From Foliimonas ilicis (GTDB lineage Bacteria > Pseudomonadota > Alphaproteobacteria > Rhizobiales > Rhizobiaceae), in contig NZ_JBDUUH010000005.1 in NCBI RefSeq assembly GCF_039939195.1, positions 248,001 through 312,000 on the forward strand: a stretch of DNA of 64,000 nucleotides. The letters are read 5' to 3'. The stretch's first letter is position 1, and the number at the start of each line of letters is the position of its first letter. The position numbers were made by a program, and so were the translations under genes. Positions 25,811 to 34,463 of the stretch are shown here, in pieces. The notes under the pieces are model-generated. The model was given only the letters and a program-made list of their open reading frames with translations. It was not told where the DNA came from and ran no database searches.

Positions 25811-26581
25811 CTAGTGTTTGAGGCGCCCTGCCATGAATTGCTGAAGTCGTTCGCTGCGGGCTTGTGCGAATAGTTCGCCAGGCGTGCCCTCTTCCTCGAT
25901 TGCACCATTGTGCAGGAAGATCACCTTGCTCGAAGCCTGTCGTGCAAATCCCATCTCGTGCGTGACGACGATCATCGTTCGGCCCTCGTCGGCGAGGGTC
26001 TGCATGACTTTCAGCACTTCGCTGACAAGCTCAGGATCGAGGGCCGATGTCGGCTCGTCGAAAAGCATGACGTCGGGGTTCATGCTGAGCGCGCGTGCGA
26101 TCGCCACGCGTTGCTGTTGCCCGCCGGACAGGTGAGAGGGATATTTGTTCAGGACATCATATCCGAGTCCGACCTTGGAAAGATTGGCTTTCGCTCGCTC
26201 GGTCGCATCTGCCCGCGAAAGGCCGAGCACGCTCATTGGAGCTTCGCTCACATTCGAAATGACCGACATGTGCGACCAAAGGCAGAAATTCTGGAAGACC
26301 ATTGCAAGTTTGCTGCGGATCCGCTGCAATTGCTTCTTGTCTTTCGCCTTTAGAAGACCGTCGCTGTCCTGAGCGGTTTTCAGCAATTCACCGTCGATGA
26401 CGATGCTGCCGGCATTCGGACGTTCCAGGAAATTGATGCATCGCAGGAAAGTGCTCTTGCCGGAGCCACTGGCTCCGATGATGCTGATGACATCGCCTGC
26501 ATTCGCGTCGAGAGACACGCCTTTCAGCACTTCAGTCGTACCGTAGGATTTTCGAATTCCGGTAACCGAAAGCTTTTCCAT
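25811..26581 (-). CDS. Basic amino acid-type ABC importer ATPase (HisP-like)
   Basis: A 256-residue ATPase with Walker A GASGSGKST, Q-loop FQNFCLWSH, signature LSGGQQQR, Walker B VMLFDEPTSALDPE and THEMGFA. The FCLWSH loop is typical of histidine/octopine-type ATPases. ATG 26581 follows GGAAGGCGAATA; a TTG at 26605 is less likely. First gene of the importer operon, downstream of the LysR gene and a 15-base palindrome. Confidence 0.92.
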   Translation of the reverse strand: MEKLSVTGIRKSYGTTEVLKGVSLDANAGDVISIIGASGSGKSTFLRCINFLERPNAGSIVIDGELLKTAQDSDGLLKAKDKKQLQRIRSKLAMVFQNFCLWSHMSVISNVSEAPMSVLGLSRADATERAKANLSKVGLGYDVLNKYPSHLSGGQQQRVAIARALSMNPDVMLFDEPTSALDPELVSEVLKVMQTLADEGRTMIVVTHEMGFARQASSKVIFLHNGAIEEEGTPGELFAQARSERLQQFMAGRLKH

Positions 26582-26714
26582 TATTCGCCTTCCAGCGTAG
26601 TTCAAGCAAGTTGTTGGACATCTGCAAGCGATGCACCAAATGACTCTGCCTCATTGTTGCGCGAGTTAAAGACATGATCGAAAATTCGGCAATTGATGAA
26701 TCTTCAGCCGATAC

Positions 26715-26729
26715 ATGATTTTAAATCAT
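26715..26729. promoter_or_regulatory. Palindrome upstream of the amino-acid importer operon
   Basis: atgatttTaaatcat: 7-base arms around one base, 134 bases before the ATPase start and 64 bases past the LysR stop. The AT-rich dyad could be an operator for the LysR encoded just upstream or for the Lrp protein. The 26582-26792 gap holds no gene. Confidence 0.45.
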
Positions 26730-26792
26730 CTATGGACCTGCCGCTTCGATCGATCCAATTGTGCCGTGGTGCGCGTCTTAGATGATAACCTA

Positions 26793-27737
26793 TCAGGGTT
26801 GTGCGTCAGCGGGACGTGTTAAAGCTGCATCGAGAGCGGCGTCACGACCGAAACGACCGAGCAGCCAGCGCAGGAAAATCCGCGCACTGGATCGCTGCAG
26901 ACTTGCTGGACTGCACACCACGTGCCAACCGCCGAATGCATCGATCGAAAAAGGAAACGGCGTGAGCAACGTTCCTGCCGCAAGATCGGCAGCGGACAGG
27001 GTGTCGCTGACAAGCGCCATGCCTGTGCCATTGATAGCAAGGTCGATGGCCATTCCGAGATCGCTGCAATAAAGCCCGCGAGAATAACTCAAAGGGTCCG
27101 CCGCGCCCGTTTCCGTTAGCCATCTTCGCCACTCCGAACCGTCGTCCCAATGCAGCAGGATAACGTCGTGAAGGTCCGACACGTTTGTGATGGTCTTGCC
27201 GATTCTGTTGAACAGCATGGGGCTGCAGACAGGGGTGATGTTGACTGGCGCGAGCAGCGTTGACCATTTGTCCTGCCACCCGCCGCTTCCGAAAAGGATG
27301 CCGATGTCCACATCGGGAATCTCATGAATGCGCTGGTTTTCCGACAGTCGGATATGGCACTCGACATTCGGGTGCGCCTGGCAAAAGTCTTTCAGATGTT
27401 TTGCGAGCCAGCCGCCCGCAAACATCGGCGGACAAGCGATATCCAGCTTGCCGCCTTCCTGCCCGGCCTCCGAAAGCAAAAGCGCCGTGGCAAAGATATC
27501 CTGAAGTGCGGTGGCGATGGTTTTGGCAAATATCTGTCCCGCATCGGTCAGCACAACACCTCTGCCAGCCTTGCTGAACAGTTCGTAGCCAAGCGCATTT
27601 TCCAAACGGCGCAGCTGATGGCTGACAGCGCTGTCCGTCAAGTGCAGCTCAGCCGCAGCCTTTGACAAGCTTTGATGCCGGGCGGCAGCTTCGAAGGTTC
27701 GCAATGTCGGCAGCGGGAGATTTCGTAAATCACTCAA
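26793..27737 (-). CDS. LysR-family regulator, GcvA-like
   Basis: A 314-residue LysR protein with helix-turn-helix at about residues 8-65 (LSKAAAELHLTDSAVSHQL) and a GcvA/AmpR-type effector domain (PDVDIGILFGSGG, LAINGTGMALV). The start is TTG at 27737; no in-frame ATG lies near. It is on the same strand as and directly upstream of the ABC importer operon, so it may control it. An alternative target is the molybdenum enzyme operon upstream, whose last gene ends 90 bases before it. Confidence 0.85.
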   Translation of the reverse strand: MSDLRNLPLPTLRTFEAAARHQSLSKAAAELHLTDSAVSHQLRRLENALGYELFSKAGRGVVLTDAGQIFAKTIATALQDIFATALLLSEAGQEGGKLDIACPPMFAGGWLAKHLKDFCQAHPNVECHIRLSENQRIHEIPDVDIGILFGSGGWQDKWSTLLAPVNITPVCSPMLFNRIGKTITNVSDLHDVILLHWDDGSEWRRWLTETGAADPLSYSRGLYCSDLGMAIDLAINGTGMALVSDTLSAADLAAGTLLTPFPFSIDAFGGWHVVCSPASLQRSSARIFLRWLLGRFGRDAALDAALTRPADAQP

Positions 27738-27826
27738 TGAAACTATACTTCTATGGGAACAGCTCCTTCAGACCCAACTCCGAAATTTCGTCCTTTGCAA
27801 GTCCAACCAGGTTGCGTGACCATGTC

Positions 27827-30088
27827 CTACCGGTTGACGAGCAGATCCTCGAGCCGGATCGGGAAACGCCGGACGCGCACTCCGGTCGCATGCCAGACCG
27901 CATTGGCGATTGCACCCACGGTGCCAGTGATGCCAATCTCGCCTACGCCCTTCACCCCGAGCGGATTGACGTAAGGATCGTCCTCCGGAATCAGTATCGC
28001 ATCGAGTGAAGGCACATCCGCGTTGACCGGAACATGATACTCGGCAAGGTCGGCATTCATGATCCTGCCGGTCCTGTGATCGGTGATCGCCTCTTCCTGC
28101 AGAGCGAAGGAGACACCCCAGATCATGCCGCCGAAATACTGGCTACGCACAAGCCGGGGGTTAATGATGCGTCCTGCCGCAAAGGCGCCGACCAGGCGCG
28201 TCACGCGTATCTGACCAAGGTCGGGATCGACTTTCACTTCGGCGAAGACGGCTCCATGCGAATACATCGCATGGGCCTCGGCAACTGCCGGATCGCGGGC
28301 GGCTTTTGCCGTGCCAACCACCTCGGTATGGCCTGCGCGCCCGAGAATTTCAGAATAGCTTTCGCTCCGTCCTTCGTCATCGCGGCGATGAAGCCGCCCG
28401 TTGTGCGCCACAACGCCGATGTTACCGGCGCCGAACAGTGGGGACGCGGGATCGGCGGTGGCGAGTTCTGCAAGCCTGGCGATCGCGTCCTCGCCGGCAT
28501 TGTGGAGCGCCAACCCGGCACTCGCCGTGTGGCCGGAGCCTCCGGCAATACCGCCATCGGGCAGGCTTGAGATGCCCGAATGAAGCTCGACCTGATCGGG
28601 ATCGAGGCCGAGCGCCTCCGCCGCGATCTGGGCCAGAGCCGTCCATGCGCCCTGTCCCATGTCGGCGCCTGCCGTTTCCACCAGTGCTGTGCCATCGGCG
28701 CGCAAGGTAGCACGCGCCTCAGCGGGGAAATGCGGGCAATGGAAGACCGCAGTGCCCATGCCCCAGCCAACTAGGAAACCATTCTCGTCGCGCATCTGGC
28801 GCGGCTCAATTGGCCGGCCCGACCAGCCGAAACGTTTGGCGCCTTCGGCATAGCACTCGCGCAGGGCTTTGGATGAAAAGGGCTTGCCGGTGCCTGGCTC
28901 GGTTTCAGCGTAATTAGTCAACCTGAATTCCAGCGGATCCATGCCGCAGGCAATTGCGGCCTCGTCCATAGCCACTTCGAGGGCGGCCGATCCGGATGCC
29001 TCGCCTGGCGCGCGCATCGGTCCGGGCGTGCCCGTGTCGAGACGTAAGCCATCGTGCTCGGCAAGGATGGCGGGGCTGGCATATAATGGCAGTGAGGCGT
29101 TGGCCGCCGGTTCGATGAATTCGTCGAAACTCGAGGTCGCAGCCAGTGTATGATGGTGAAGAGCGGTGAGGCGTCCTTCAGCGTCGGTGCCAATGCGCAG
29201 CTTCTGCCATGTCTGACCGCGGTGCCCGACCGGGCCGTACATCTGTGCCCGCGTCAGCGCCAGCTTGACCGGCCTGTCGAGCATACGCGCAGCAAGGATC
29301 GCGAGTATCTGCGGGCCGTTTATGATCGCCTTCGAGCCGAAACCTCCGCCGAGGAAGGGCGAACGGATGAGTACATTCTCGGCGGGGATTCCGAAGTAAG
29401 CCGCATAAGCTGCGCAACTGAGCGCCAGCGCCTGATTGGGCATGTCGAGGGTCACTCGGTCGCCATCCCACTGGGCAACGACGGCGTGGGGTTCCATCGC
29501 GTTGTGGTACTGCGGCGGCGTGACATAGTTTGCCTCCGTCACCCGGACAGCCGCTGCAAGGCCCGCATCGATATCGCCGTAGGCGGTGCGCGACGGCGCG
29601 CCGACGCCGACTGTGGCGGTATCGAACCGGTCGCCGCTTTCCAATCCCGTGCGGGGGCTTTCGATTTCGTATCGCGGATTGAGCAGTGCGGCCCCTTCCG
29701 TTGCCGCTTCCAGCGTTTCTGCGATAACCATGGCGATCGGCTGGTTGACGTAGCGCACCGTGTCGTCCTGCAGCACTTCAACGCGAAATCCGAAAGGCGG
29801 AATTTTCTCGTTGGGGTCATGTGCGAGAGGGGGCCGGTTGGCTGGCGTGAGGACTTCGACGACACCCGGATGTGCCTTGGCCGCTTTGACGTCGAGCGCG
29901 ATTACGCGACCTCGTGCGATTCTGCTGACGGCTGTCACGGCGTAGAGCATGTCGTCGGGGTGATTGTCTGCGGCATAGGTGGCGCGGCCGGTGACCTTGA
30001 GCACGCCGTCGCGGCGTGTCAGCGGTTGGCCCGCACTGGATCCATGCCGGCGGTGTTGCGGGGAGGGGAATGCGATCTCAGACGACAT
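27827..30088 (-). CDS. Molybdenum hydroxylase large subunit (PaoC/YagR-like aldehyde oxidoreductase)
   Basis: A 753-residue xanthine dehydrogenase-family molybdopterin cytosine dinucleotide subunit. Visible sites: FLGGGFGSK, RAPGEASG, GADMGQGAW and the C-terminal GVKGVGEIGITG with the catalytic Glu. Members insert oxygen from water into aldehydes or N-heterocycles. ATG 30088 overlaps the FAD-subunit stop by 11 bases. With the next two genes it forms an L-M-S trimer. The [4Fe-4S]-type FAD subunit suggests the PaoABC aldehyde oxidoreductase branch, but no Tat signal is seen on the small subunit, so it is probably cytoplasmic here. Confidence 0.9.
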   Translation of the reverse strand: MSSEIAFPSPQHRRHGSSAGQPLTRRDGVLKVTGRATYAADNHPDDMLYAVTAVSRIARGRVIALDVKAAKAHPGVVEVLTPANRPPLAHDPNEKIPPFGFRVEVLQDDTVRYVNQPIAMVIAETLEAATEGAALLNPRYEIESPRTGLESGDRFDTATVGVGAPSRTAYGDIDAGLAAAVRVTEANYVTPPQYHNAMEPHAVVAQWDGDRVTLDMPNQALALSCAAYAAYFGIPAENVLIRSPFLGGGFGSKAIINGPQILAILAARMLDRPVKLALTRAQMYGPVGHRGQTWQKLRIGTDAEGRLTALHHHTLAATSSFDEFIEPAANASLPLYASPAILAEHDGLRLDTGTPGPMRAPGEASGSAALEVAMDEAAIACGMDPLEFRLTNYAETEPGTGKPFSSKALRECYAEGAKRFGWSGRPIEPRQMRDENGFLVGWGMGTAVFHCPHFPAEARATLRADGTALVETAGADMGQGAWTALAQIAAEALGLDPDQVELHSGISSLPDGGIAGGSGHTASAGLALHNAGEDAIARLAELATADPASPLFGAGNIGVVAHNGRLHRRDDEGRSESYSEILGRAGHTEVVGTAKAARDPAVAEAHAMYSHGAVFAEVKVDPDLGQIRVTRLVGAFAAGRIINPRLVRSQYFGGMIWGVSFALQEEAITDHRTGRIMNADLAEYHVPVNADVPSLDAILIPEDDPYVNPLGVKGVGEIGITGTVGAIANAVWHATGVRVRRFPIRLEDLLVNR

Positions 30089-31136
30089 GGTTCGCTCCGG
30101 ATATTGTGGAGAAGGGCGAAGCCGGAAGCGCGGGTATGGCTTTCGGCGTTCCTTCCAAGGCAAGGCTCAAGGCGCGCGTGACGATGCGGCGCGCCAGTTC
30201 GATCTTGAAGGCGTTGTCCCCGGAGGGCCTGGCCTCTGCCAGCGCCAGATCTGCAGCCTTGGCAAAAGTCTGGGCGGTGGCCTGTTTGCCCTCCAGGAGT
30301 GCCTCTGCCTCGCGTGCTCGCCAAGGCTTCGCGGCAACGCCGCCGAGCGCTATGCGCGCCTTGCGGATCGTGCCGTCCTCGATCTCCAGCGCGGCTGCCG
30401 CCGACACGACGGCAAAGGCGTAGGAGGTGCGTTCACGTAGTTTGATGTAGCGGGCATTGCGCGAGAAGCTGGTGGCCTCGGCAGGGATCCTGAGCGCGAC
30501 AATTAGCTCGCCGGGCGTTAGTGTCGTTTCTCGTTCCGGCGTGGCGCCGGGCAGGGGGTGTAGCGCATCTACCGAAATCTCCCGTACGCCATGCGGACCC
30601 TCCACCTCGACCACAGCATCCAGCGCCACCAGTGGCACACAGAAGTCGGAAGGGTGGGTGGCGATGCACTGCTCGCTCCAGCCGAGCACGGCGTGCAGAC
30701 GGTTTTCGCCTTCGCGCGCGTCGCAGCCCGACTCAGGTGCGCGCCGGTTGCAGGCGCTCGCCATATCGTGAAAATAGGCGCAGCGCGTACGCTGCATCAG
30801 ATTGCCGCCCACGGTCGCTGCGTTGCGAAGCTGTGCCGACGCGCCCGAAAGAAGTGCTTCGGCGATGGCCGGGAAGGTTTTGGTGAAACGCTCGTCATAA
30901 GCAAGGTCTGAATTGCGGACAAGCGAGCCGATGCGAACGCCGCCATCAGGTTGCCATTCTATGCGGTCGAGGCTCGGTAGTCGCGTAATGTCGACGATTC
31001 GCTCGGGCCGTACGACACCGACTTTCATCAGGTCGAGCAGATTGGTGCCGGCGGCAAGATAGGCCGATCCGGGAACGGCCGCCGCCGCCACTGCTTCCGG
31101 AACGCTGGCTGGGCGGATATAATCGAAACGGTTCAT
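30078..31136 (-). CDS. Molybdenum hydroxylase FAD subunit with extra iron-sulfur motif (PaoB/YagS-like)
   Basis: A 352-residue FAD-binding subunit: the FAD motif AAGTNLLDLMK (28-38) and TVGGNLMQRTRC. Inserted cysteines Cys119, Cys129, Cys138 and Cys157 (RCAYFHD, ACNRR, SGCDA, SEQCIATHP) match the [4Fe-4S]-binding loop known from the YagS/PaoB group and absent in CoxM types. It transfers electrons from the iron-sulfur subunit to an acceptor. It overlaps both neighbours, so the three subunits are made in step. Confidence 0.9.
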   Translation of the reverse strand: MNRFDYIRPASVPEAVAAAAVPGSAYLAAGTNLLDLMKVGVVRPERIVDITRLPSLDRIEWQPDGGVRIGSLVRNSDLAYDERFTKTFPAIAEALLSGASAQLRNAATVGGNLMQRTRCAYFHDMASACNRRAPESGCDAREGENRLHAVLGWSEQCIATHPSDFCVPLVALDAVVEVEGPHGVREISVDALHPLPGATPERETTLTPGELIVALRIPAEATSFSRNARYIKLRERTSYAFAVVSAAAALEIEDGTIRKARIALGGVAAKPWRAREAEALLEGKQATAQTFAKAADLALAEARPSGDNAFKIELARRIVTRALSLALEGTPKAIPALPASPFSTISGANHVV

Positions 31137-31630
31137 GCCGCGTCCCTCCGGTTGCGCTCTGCGAGAATCTTCTGCGCTTCCAGCACCGCTTCGGTGATGC
31201 CCTGATAAGCGCCGCAGCGGCAGATATTGCCGCTCATCAGCTCACGGATACGCTCGGGGTCGCTTCCGGCGTGACCTTCGGTGATAAGGCCGATGGCGCT
31301 CATGATCTGACCGGGTGTGCAGTAGCCGCATTGAAAACCGTCATGCTCGATGAAGGCGGCCTGGACCGGATGCAGCGTGTCGCCCTCGGCAAGCCCCTCG
31401 ATGGTGGTGACAGCGGCCCCGTCGAGACTGGCAGCCAGTGTCAGGCATGAATTGATGCGCCGGCCATCGATGAGCACGGTGCAGGCGCCGCACTGACCAC
31501 GGTCACACCCCTTTTTGGTGCCGGTCAGATCGAGCCGCTCGCGCAACAGGTCAAGCAGCGTCACGCGGGGGTCGTCGAGTGCAACCGTGCGGGGCTGACC
31601 ATTGATGGTAAGGCCGATGGAGAGTGACAT
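31133..31630 (-). CDS. Molybdenum hydroxylase [2Fe-2S] subunit (PaoA-like, no Tat leader)
   Basis: A 165-residue protein with the plant-type cluster (Cys42, Cys47, Cys50, Cys62) and the C-terminal cluster (Cys101, Cys104, Cys137, Cys139). It relays electrons between the molybdenum site and FAD. ATG 31630 follows GGAGTACCAC; 31642 is a weaker start. E. coli PaoA carries a Tat signal, missing here. First gene of the operon, divergent from the TetR gene at 31832. Confidence 0.9.
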   Translation of the reverse strand: MSLSIGLTINGQPRTVALDDPRVTLLDLLRERLDLTGTKKGCDRGQCGACTVLIDGRRINSCLTLAASLDGAAVTTIEGLAEGDTLHPVQAAFIEHDGFQCGYCTPGQIMSAIGLITEGHAGSDPERIRELMSGNICRCGAYQGITEAVLEAQKILAERNRRDAA

Positions 31631-31781
31631 GTGGTACTCCATTCAGGATTTGTGATGTATGGATCGGTGCCGCCGAATGGCAGCCATTGATGCTGGCGGG
31701 AAATATCTGGCGCGGGCCATTTGTCGGCCTGGACTGGGAATGCGTGCCTTTGTGCGTTTTCCCGATGTGCAACCTATTTAT

Positions 31782-31798
31782 ACGGAGGATGCCTCCGT
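31782..31798. promoter_or_regulatory. TetR operator candidate
   Basis: acggaggatgcctccgt: perfect 7-base arms around atg, 34 bases before the TetR start and 152 bases before the molybdenum enzyme operon start. It is the only strong dyad in the 200-base divergent gap. Confidence 0.6.
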
Positions 31799-31831
31799 TT
31801 ATCAAGAGGCATGGAGCCTTATTGGAAGAAA

Positions 31832-32410
31832 ATGGGACCTGAGACCACAAAAACAAGTCGCAAGCCGCGCGCAGACTCGATCCGCAACCGAGAACTCCTG
31901 CTCGAAGCGGCAATGCAAATATTCAGTGCCGGTGGCCCACAGGCGAGCCTGGAAGCGGTTGCACGGCAGGCAGGTGTGGGGATTGGCACGCTCTATCGCC
32001 ATTTCCCGACGCGTGAAGCATTGTTCGAGGCTGTCTATCGTCATGAGGTCGATCATCTAGGCGAACTCGCGGAGTTGTTTTCCCGCGACAGTGATCCGGT
32101 CGAGGCGCTACGAAAATGGCTTCACGCCAATGTCCGGCTCGTGGCCACCAAGAAAGGCATGATCGAGGGGCTTCAACTCGTCGCGCACGGCTCCACCGAG
32201 CTGAAAGCCTATTCCTTCGAGCGACTGACCAGTGCAATCGGGCTGCTGCTGGATCGCGCGGTTGCGGCAGGCGAAATCCGCGCCGACATTTCTCCGGAAG
32301 ATTTGCTGCGAACCCTTGTCGGCATCTTCTATTCGCAAGGCATGGTCGATTGGCAGCCGGCAGCATTGCGCCTCGTCGATGTTTTCGTCGATGGACTGCG
32401 CAAGCGCTGA
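31832..32410 (+). CDS. TetR-family transcriptional regulator
   Basis: A 192-residue TetR protein: helix-turn-helix at about residues 15-62 (ASLEAVARQAGVGIGTLYRHF), then a helical ligand-binding domain resembling the SbtR-like C-terminal group (SAIGLLLDRAVAAGEIR). ATG 31832 has GGAAG just upstream; ATG 31811 is in frame but has poorer spacing. Divergent from the molybdenum aldehyde oxidoreductase operon, which it probably represses through the 17-base dyad. Confidence 0.88.
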   Translation: MGPETTKTSRKPRADSIRNRELLLEAAMQIFSAGGPQASLEAVARQAGVGIGTLYRHFPTREALFEAVYRHEVDHLGELAELFSRDSDPVEALRKWLHANVRLVATKKGMIEGLQLVAHGSTELKAYSFERLTSAIGLLLDRAVAAGEIRADISPEDLLRTLVGIFYSQGMVDWQPAALRLVDVFVDGLRKR

Positions 32411-32563
32411 AGGTCGAAAATGATCGGATAATGCGCCGATTTCAGCGAAGCCAGGTTTGGGATAAGAGAGATCGGCCAGGACGATCTTGCAAAAGCGCTG
32501 AAGGCTTGCGAATTACCGGCTGCGCGTCGCACCGTTTTGTCGGGACTCTTTTGAGAGAATAGC

Positions 32564-33244
32564 TTGGACATCATCTTTTCCAGTTGCACCGTCCAGTTGG
32601 GCGGGCGTGTGGTCCTGCAGCCGCTGACACTACGCCTGCAAGGGCAGAGGATCGGCGTGATCGGCCTCAATGGGTCGGGCAAGACCACCTTCGCGCGGCT
32701 GATCAATGGCCTTACCTTGCCGACTGAGGGCAGCGTGACCGTGAACGGCATCAACACGCGCGCGCAACCGGAAGCGGCGAAGATGGAGGCGGGGTTCGTG
32801 TTCCAGAACCCGCAGAACCAGCTAATCATGCCGGTCGTAGCGGAAGATATCGTGTTCGGGCTGAAAGCACGCGGAGCCAAGGCTGCTGAAGCGGATGCGC
32901 ACGCTGCGGCCACATTGAAACGTTTCGGTGTCGAGGGCCTTGCCAAGCGACGCGTGCACGAGCTGTCTGGCGGCGAACTGCAGCTTGCCGCGATGGCGAG
33001 CGTTTCCGCGCTCGGCCCACATATTCTTATTCTGGACGAGCCTACCAGCCAGCTCGATCTTAGGAATCGCCGTCTCGTGATCGATGCGATAGAGTCGATG
33101 GAGGAGGATACGGTCGTCGTTACGCACGATCTCGATTTCGCCGCACGGCTGCCAAGGCTGCTGCTCCTTCACGAAGGACAGCTTCTGGCCGACGGTGCGC
33201 CTGAGGAGACGATTGCGCTGTATAGAAAGATCGTCGGATGCTGA
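32564..33244 (+). CDS. bioM: Biotin ECF importer ATPase BioM
   Basis: A 226-residue ATPase of the energy-coupling-factor type: Walker A GLNGSGKTT, Q-loop FQNPQNQLIMPVV (the FxNPxNQ signature of ECF ATPases), signature LSGGELQL, Walker B ILILDEPTSQLD. The start is TTG 32564 after GAGAG; an in-frame stop at 32552 rules out anything longer. First of three overlapping genes bioM-bioN-bioY. The gap before it (32411-32563) holds nothing I recognise. Confidence 0.92.
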   Translation: MDIIFSSCTVQLGGRVVLQPLTLRLQGQRIGVIGLNGSGKTTFARLINGLTLPTEGSVTVNGINTRAQPEAAKMEAGFVFQNPQNQLIMPVVAEDIVFGLKARGAKAAEADAHAAATLKRFGVEGLAKRRVHELSGGELQLAAMASVSALGPHILILDEPTSQLDLRNRRLVIDAIESMEEDTVVVTHDLDFAARLPRLLLLHEGQLLADGAPEETIALYRKIVGC

Positions 33245-33891
33245 ACAGCCTTTATGTGGAAGGACGCGGACCGCTCCACCGGCTCAGTGCCGGTGCAAAA
33301 CTCGCCTTTCTTGCCTTGGCGGGGCTGGGATTGTTTTTCATCCATTCGCCATTGGTGCTTGCCGCAGCTTTTGCGCTCGCCGCGGCCGTCTATTTCACGG
33401 TCGGACTTGCGGCGGGCGCGATGTTGCGGCGCATTCGACCGACGCTGTATTCGCTGCTTTTCCTGATGTTGCTCAACCTGTTCTTCCTGCCTTGGGAGGA
33501 GGTGGTAGTGCTCGCCTTGCGGATACTCACGCTTGTTTTTGCCGCGGCAGCCATTACAGCCACGACACCACTTGGCGATATGATGAATGTCGTGAACCGG
33601 CTTTTGAGTCCGCTCGAAAGGCTGGGGCTGGTGCGCCCTGGCGATGCGGGCCTTATGGTGGGCCTATGCCTGCGTTTTGTCCCCGAAATCCTTTCCCGCT
33701 ACCACGCGCTGGTGGAAGCGCATAAGGCGCGGGGTATGAAAGTCCGGCCGTTGAAGTTGCTCGGTCCATTGGTCATCCTGACCTTGAAACAAGCCGACGA
33801 CGTGGCCGCCGCAATCGACGCGCGGGGCCTGCGCGCCGCTCGAACCGATCCTGTTTTATCGCTGTCCAAAGAGAGTATTACTCGGCCATGA
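33238..33891 (+). CDS. bioN: Biotin ECF importer transmembrane coupling protein BioN
   Basis: A 217-residue CbiQ-family T component with about five helices and two coupling motifs ending in ARG: EAHKARGMK and AAIDARGLRAARTD. It couples the ATPase to the substrate-capture protein BioY. It overlaps bioM by 7 bases and bioY by 4 bases. Confidence 0.92.
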   Translation: MLNSLYVEGRGPLHRLSAGAKLAFLALAGLGLFFIHSPLVLAAAFALAAAVYFTVGLAAGAMLRRIRPTLYSLLFLMLLNLFFLPWEEVVVLALRILTLVFAAAAITATTPLGDMMNVVNRLLSPLERLGLVRPGDAGLMVGLCLRFVPEILSRYHALVEAHKARGMKVRPLKLLGPLVILTLKQADDVAAAIDARGLRAARTDPVLSLSKESITRP

Positions 33892-34448
33892 CCACTCGTG
33901 ATCTCGCGCTTTCTGCGCTCTTTGCCGCCATTATCATAGTTCTGGGGCTGGTGCCGCCCATTCCGCTTGGTATCATTCCTGTACCGATCACGCTGCAGTC
34001 CATGGGCGTTATGCTTGCCGGCTGTATCATCGGGGCAAAGCGCGGGGCGCTTGCCTATGCCATATTCGTGCTTCTGGTCGCCACCGGTCTTCCGGTTCTG
34101 TCGGGTGGTCGTGGCGGTCTTGCCATTATCATGGGGCCGACCGGCGGCTACATTCTCGGCTGGATCGTCGCTGCTTTCGCCACGGGCTATGTTGCGGAAC
34201 GGTTGGTGCGCGAGAATCAGAGCGAGTGGCGCCAGCTCGGAGGCTTCGTCGTGGCATCGATCGTTGGAGGCATCATAGTGCTCTACGCCATCGGCACGCC
34301 TTGGGTGACGGCCACCGCCGGTACACCTCTGTCGGCGGTGGCCTATGGGTCGTTGGCCTTCATTCCGGGCGATCTGCTCAAGGCCGCAATTACGGCACTC
34401 GCGGCCCGCGCCGTTCTTGCCGGCTATCCGCTGTTGCATCGCGCCTGA
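33888..34448 (+). CDS. bioY: Biotin ECF importer substrate-capture protein BioY
   Basis: A 186-residue S component with about six helices. It shows PITLQSMGVMLAG and GGRGGLAIIMGPTGGYILGW, both hallmarks of BioY. With BioMN it imports biotin at low external levels. The next operon encodes a biotin carrier and biotin carboxylase, so the importer probably supports that pathway. It ends 16 bases before the convergent LysR gene. Confidence 0.95.
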   Translation: MTTRDLALSALFAAIIIVLGLVPPIPLGIIPVPITLQSMGVMLAGCIIGAKRGALAYAIFVLLVATGLPVLSGGRGGLAIIMGPTGGYILGWIVAAFATGYVAERLVRENQSEWRQLGGFVVASIVGGIIVLYAIGTPWVTATAGTPLSAVAYGSLAFIPGDLLKAAITALAARAVLAGYPLLHRA

Positions 34449-34463
34449 GACCGTAAGTGGCGG

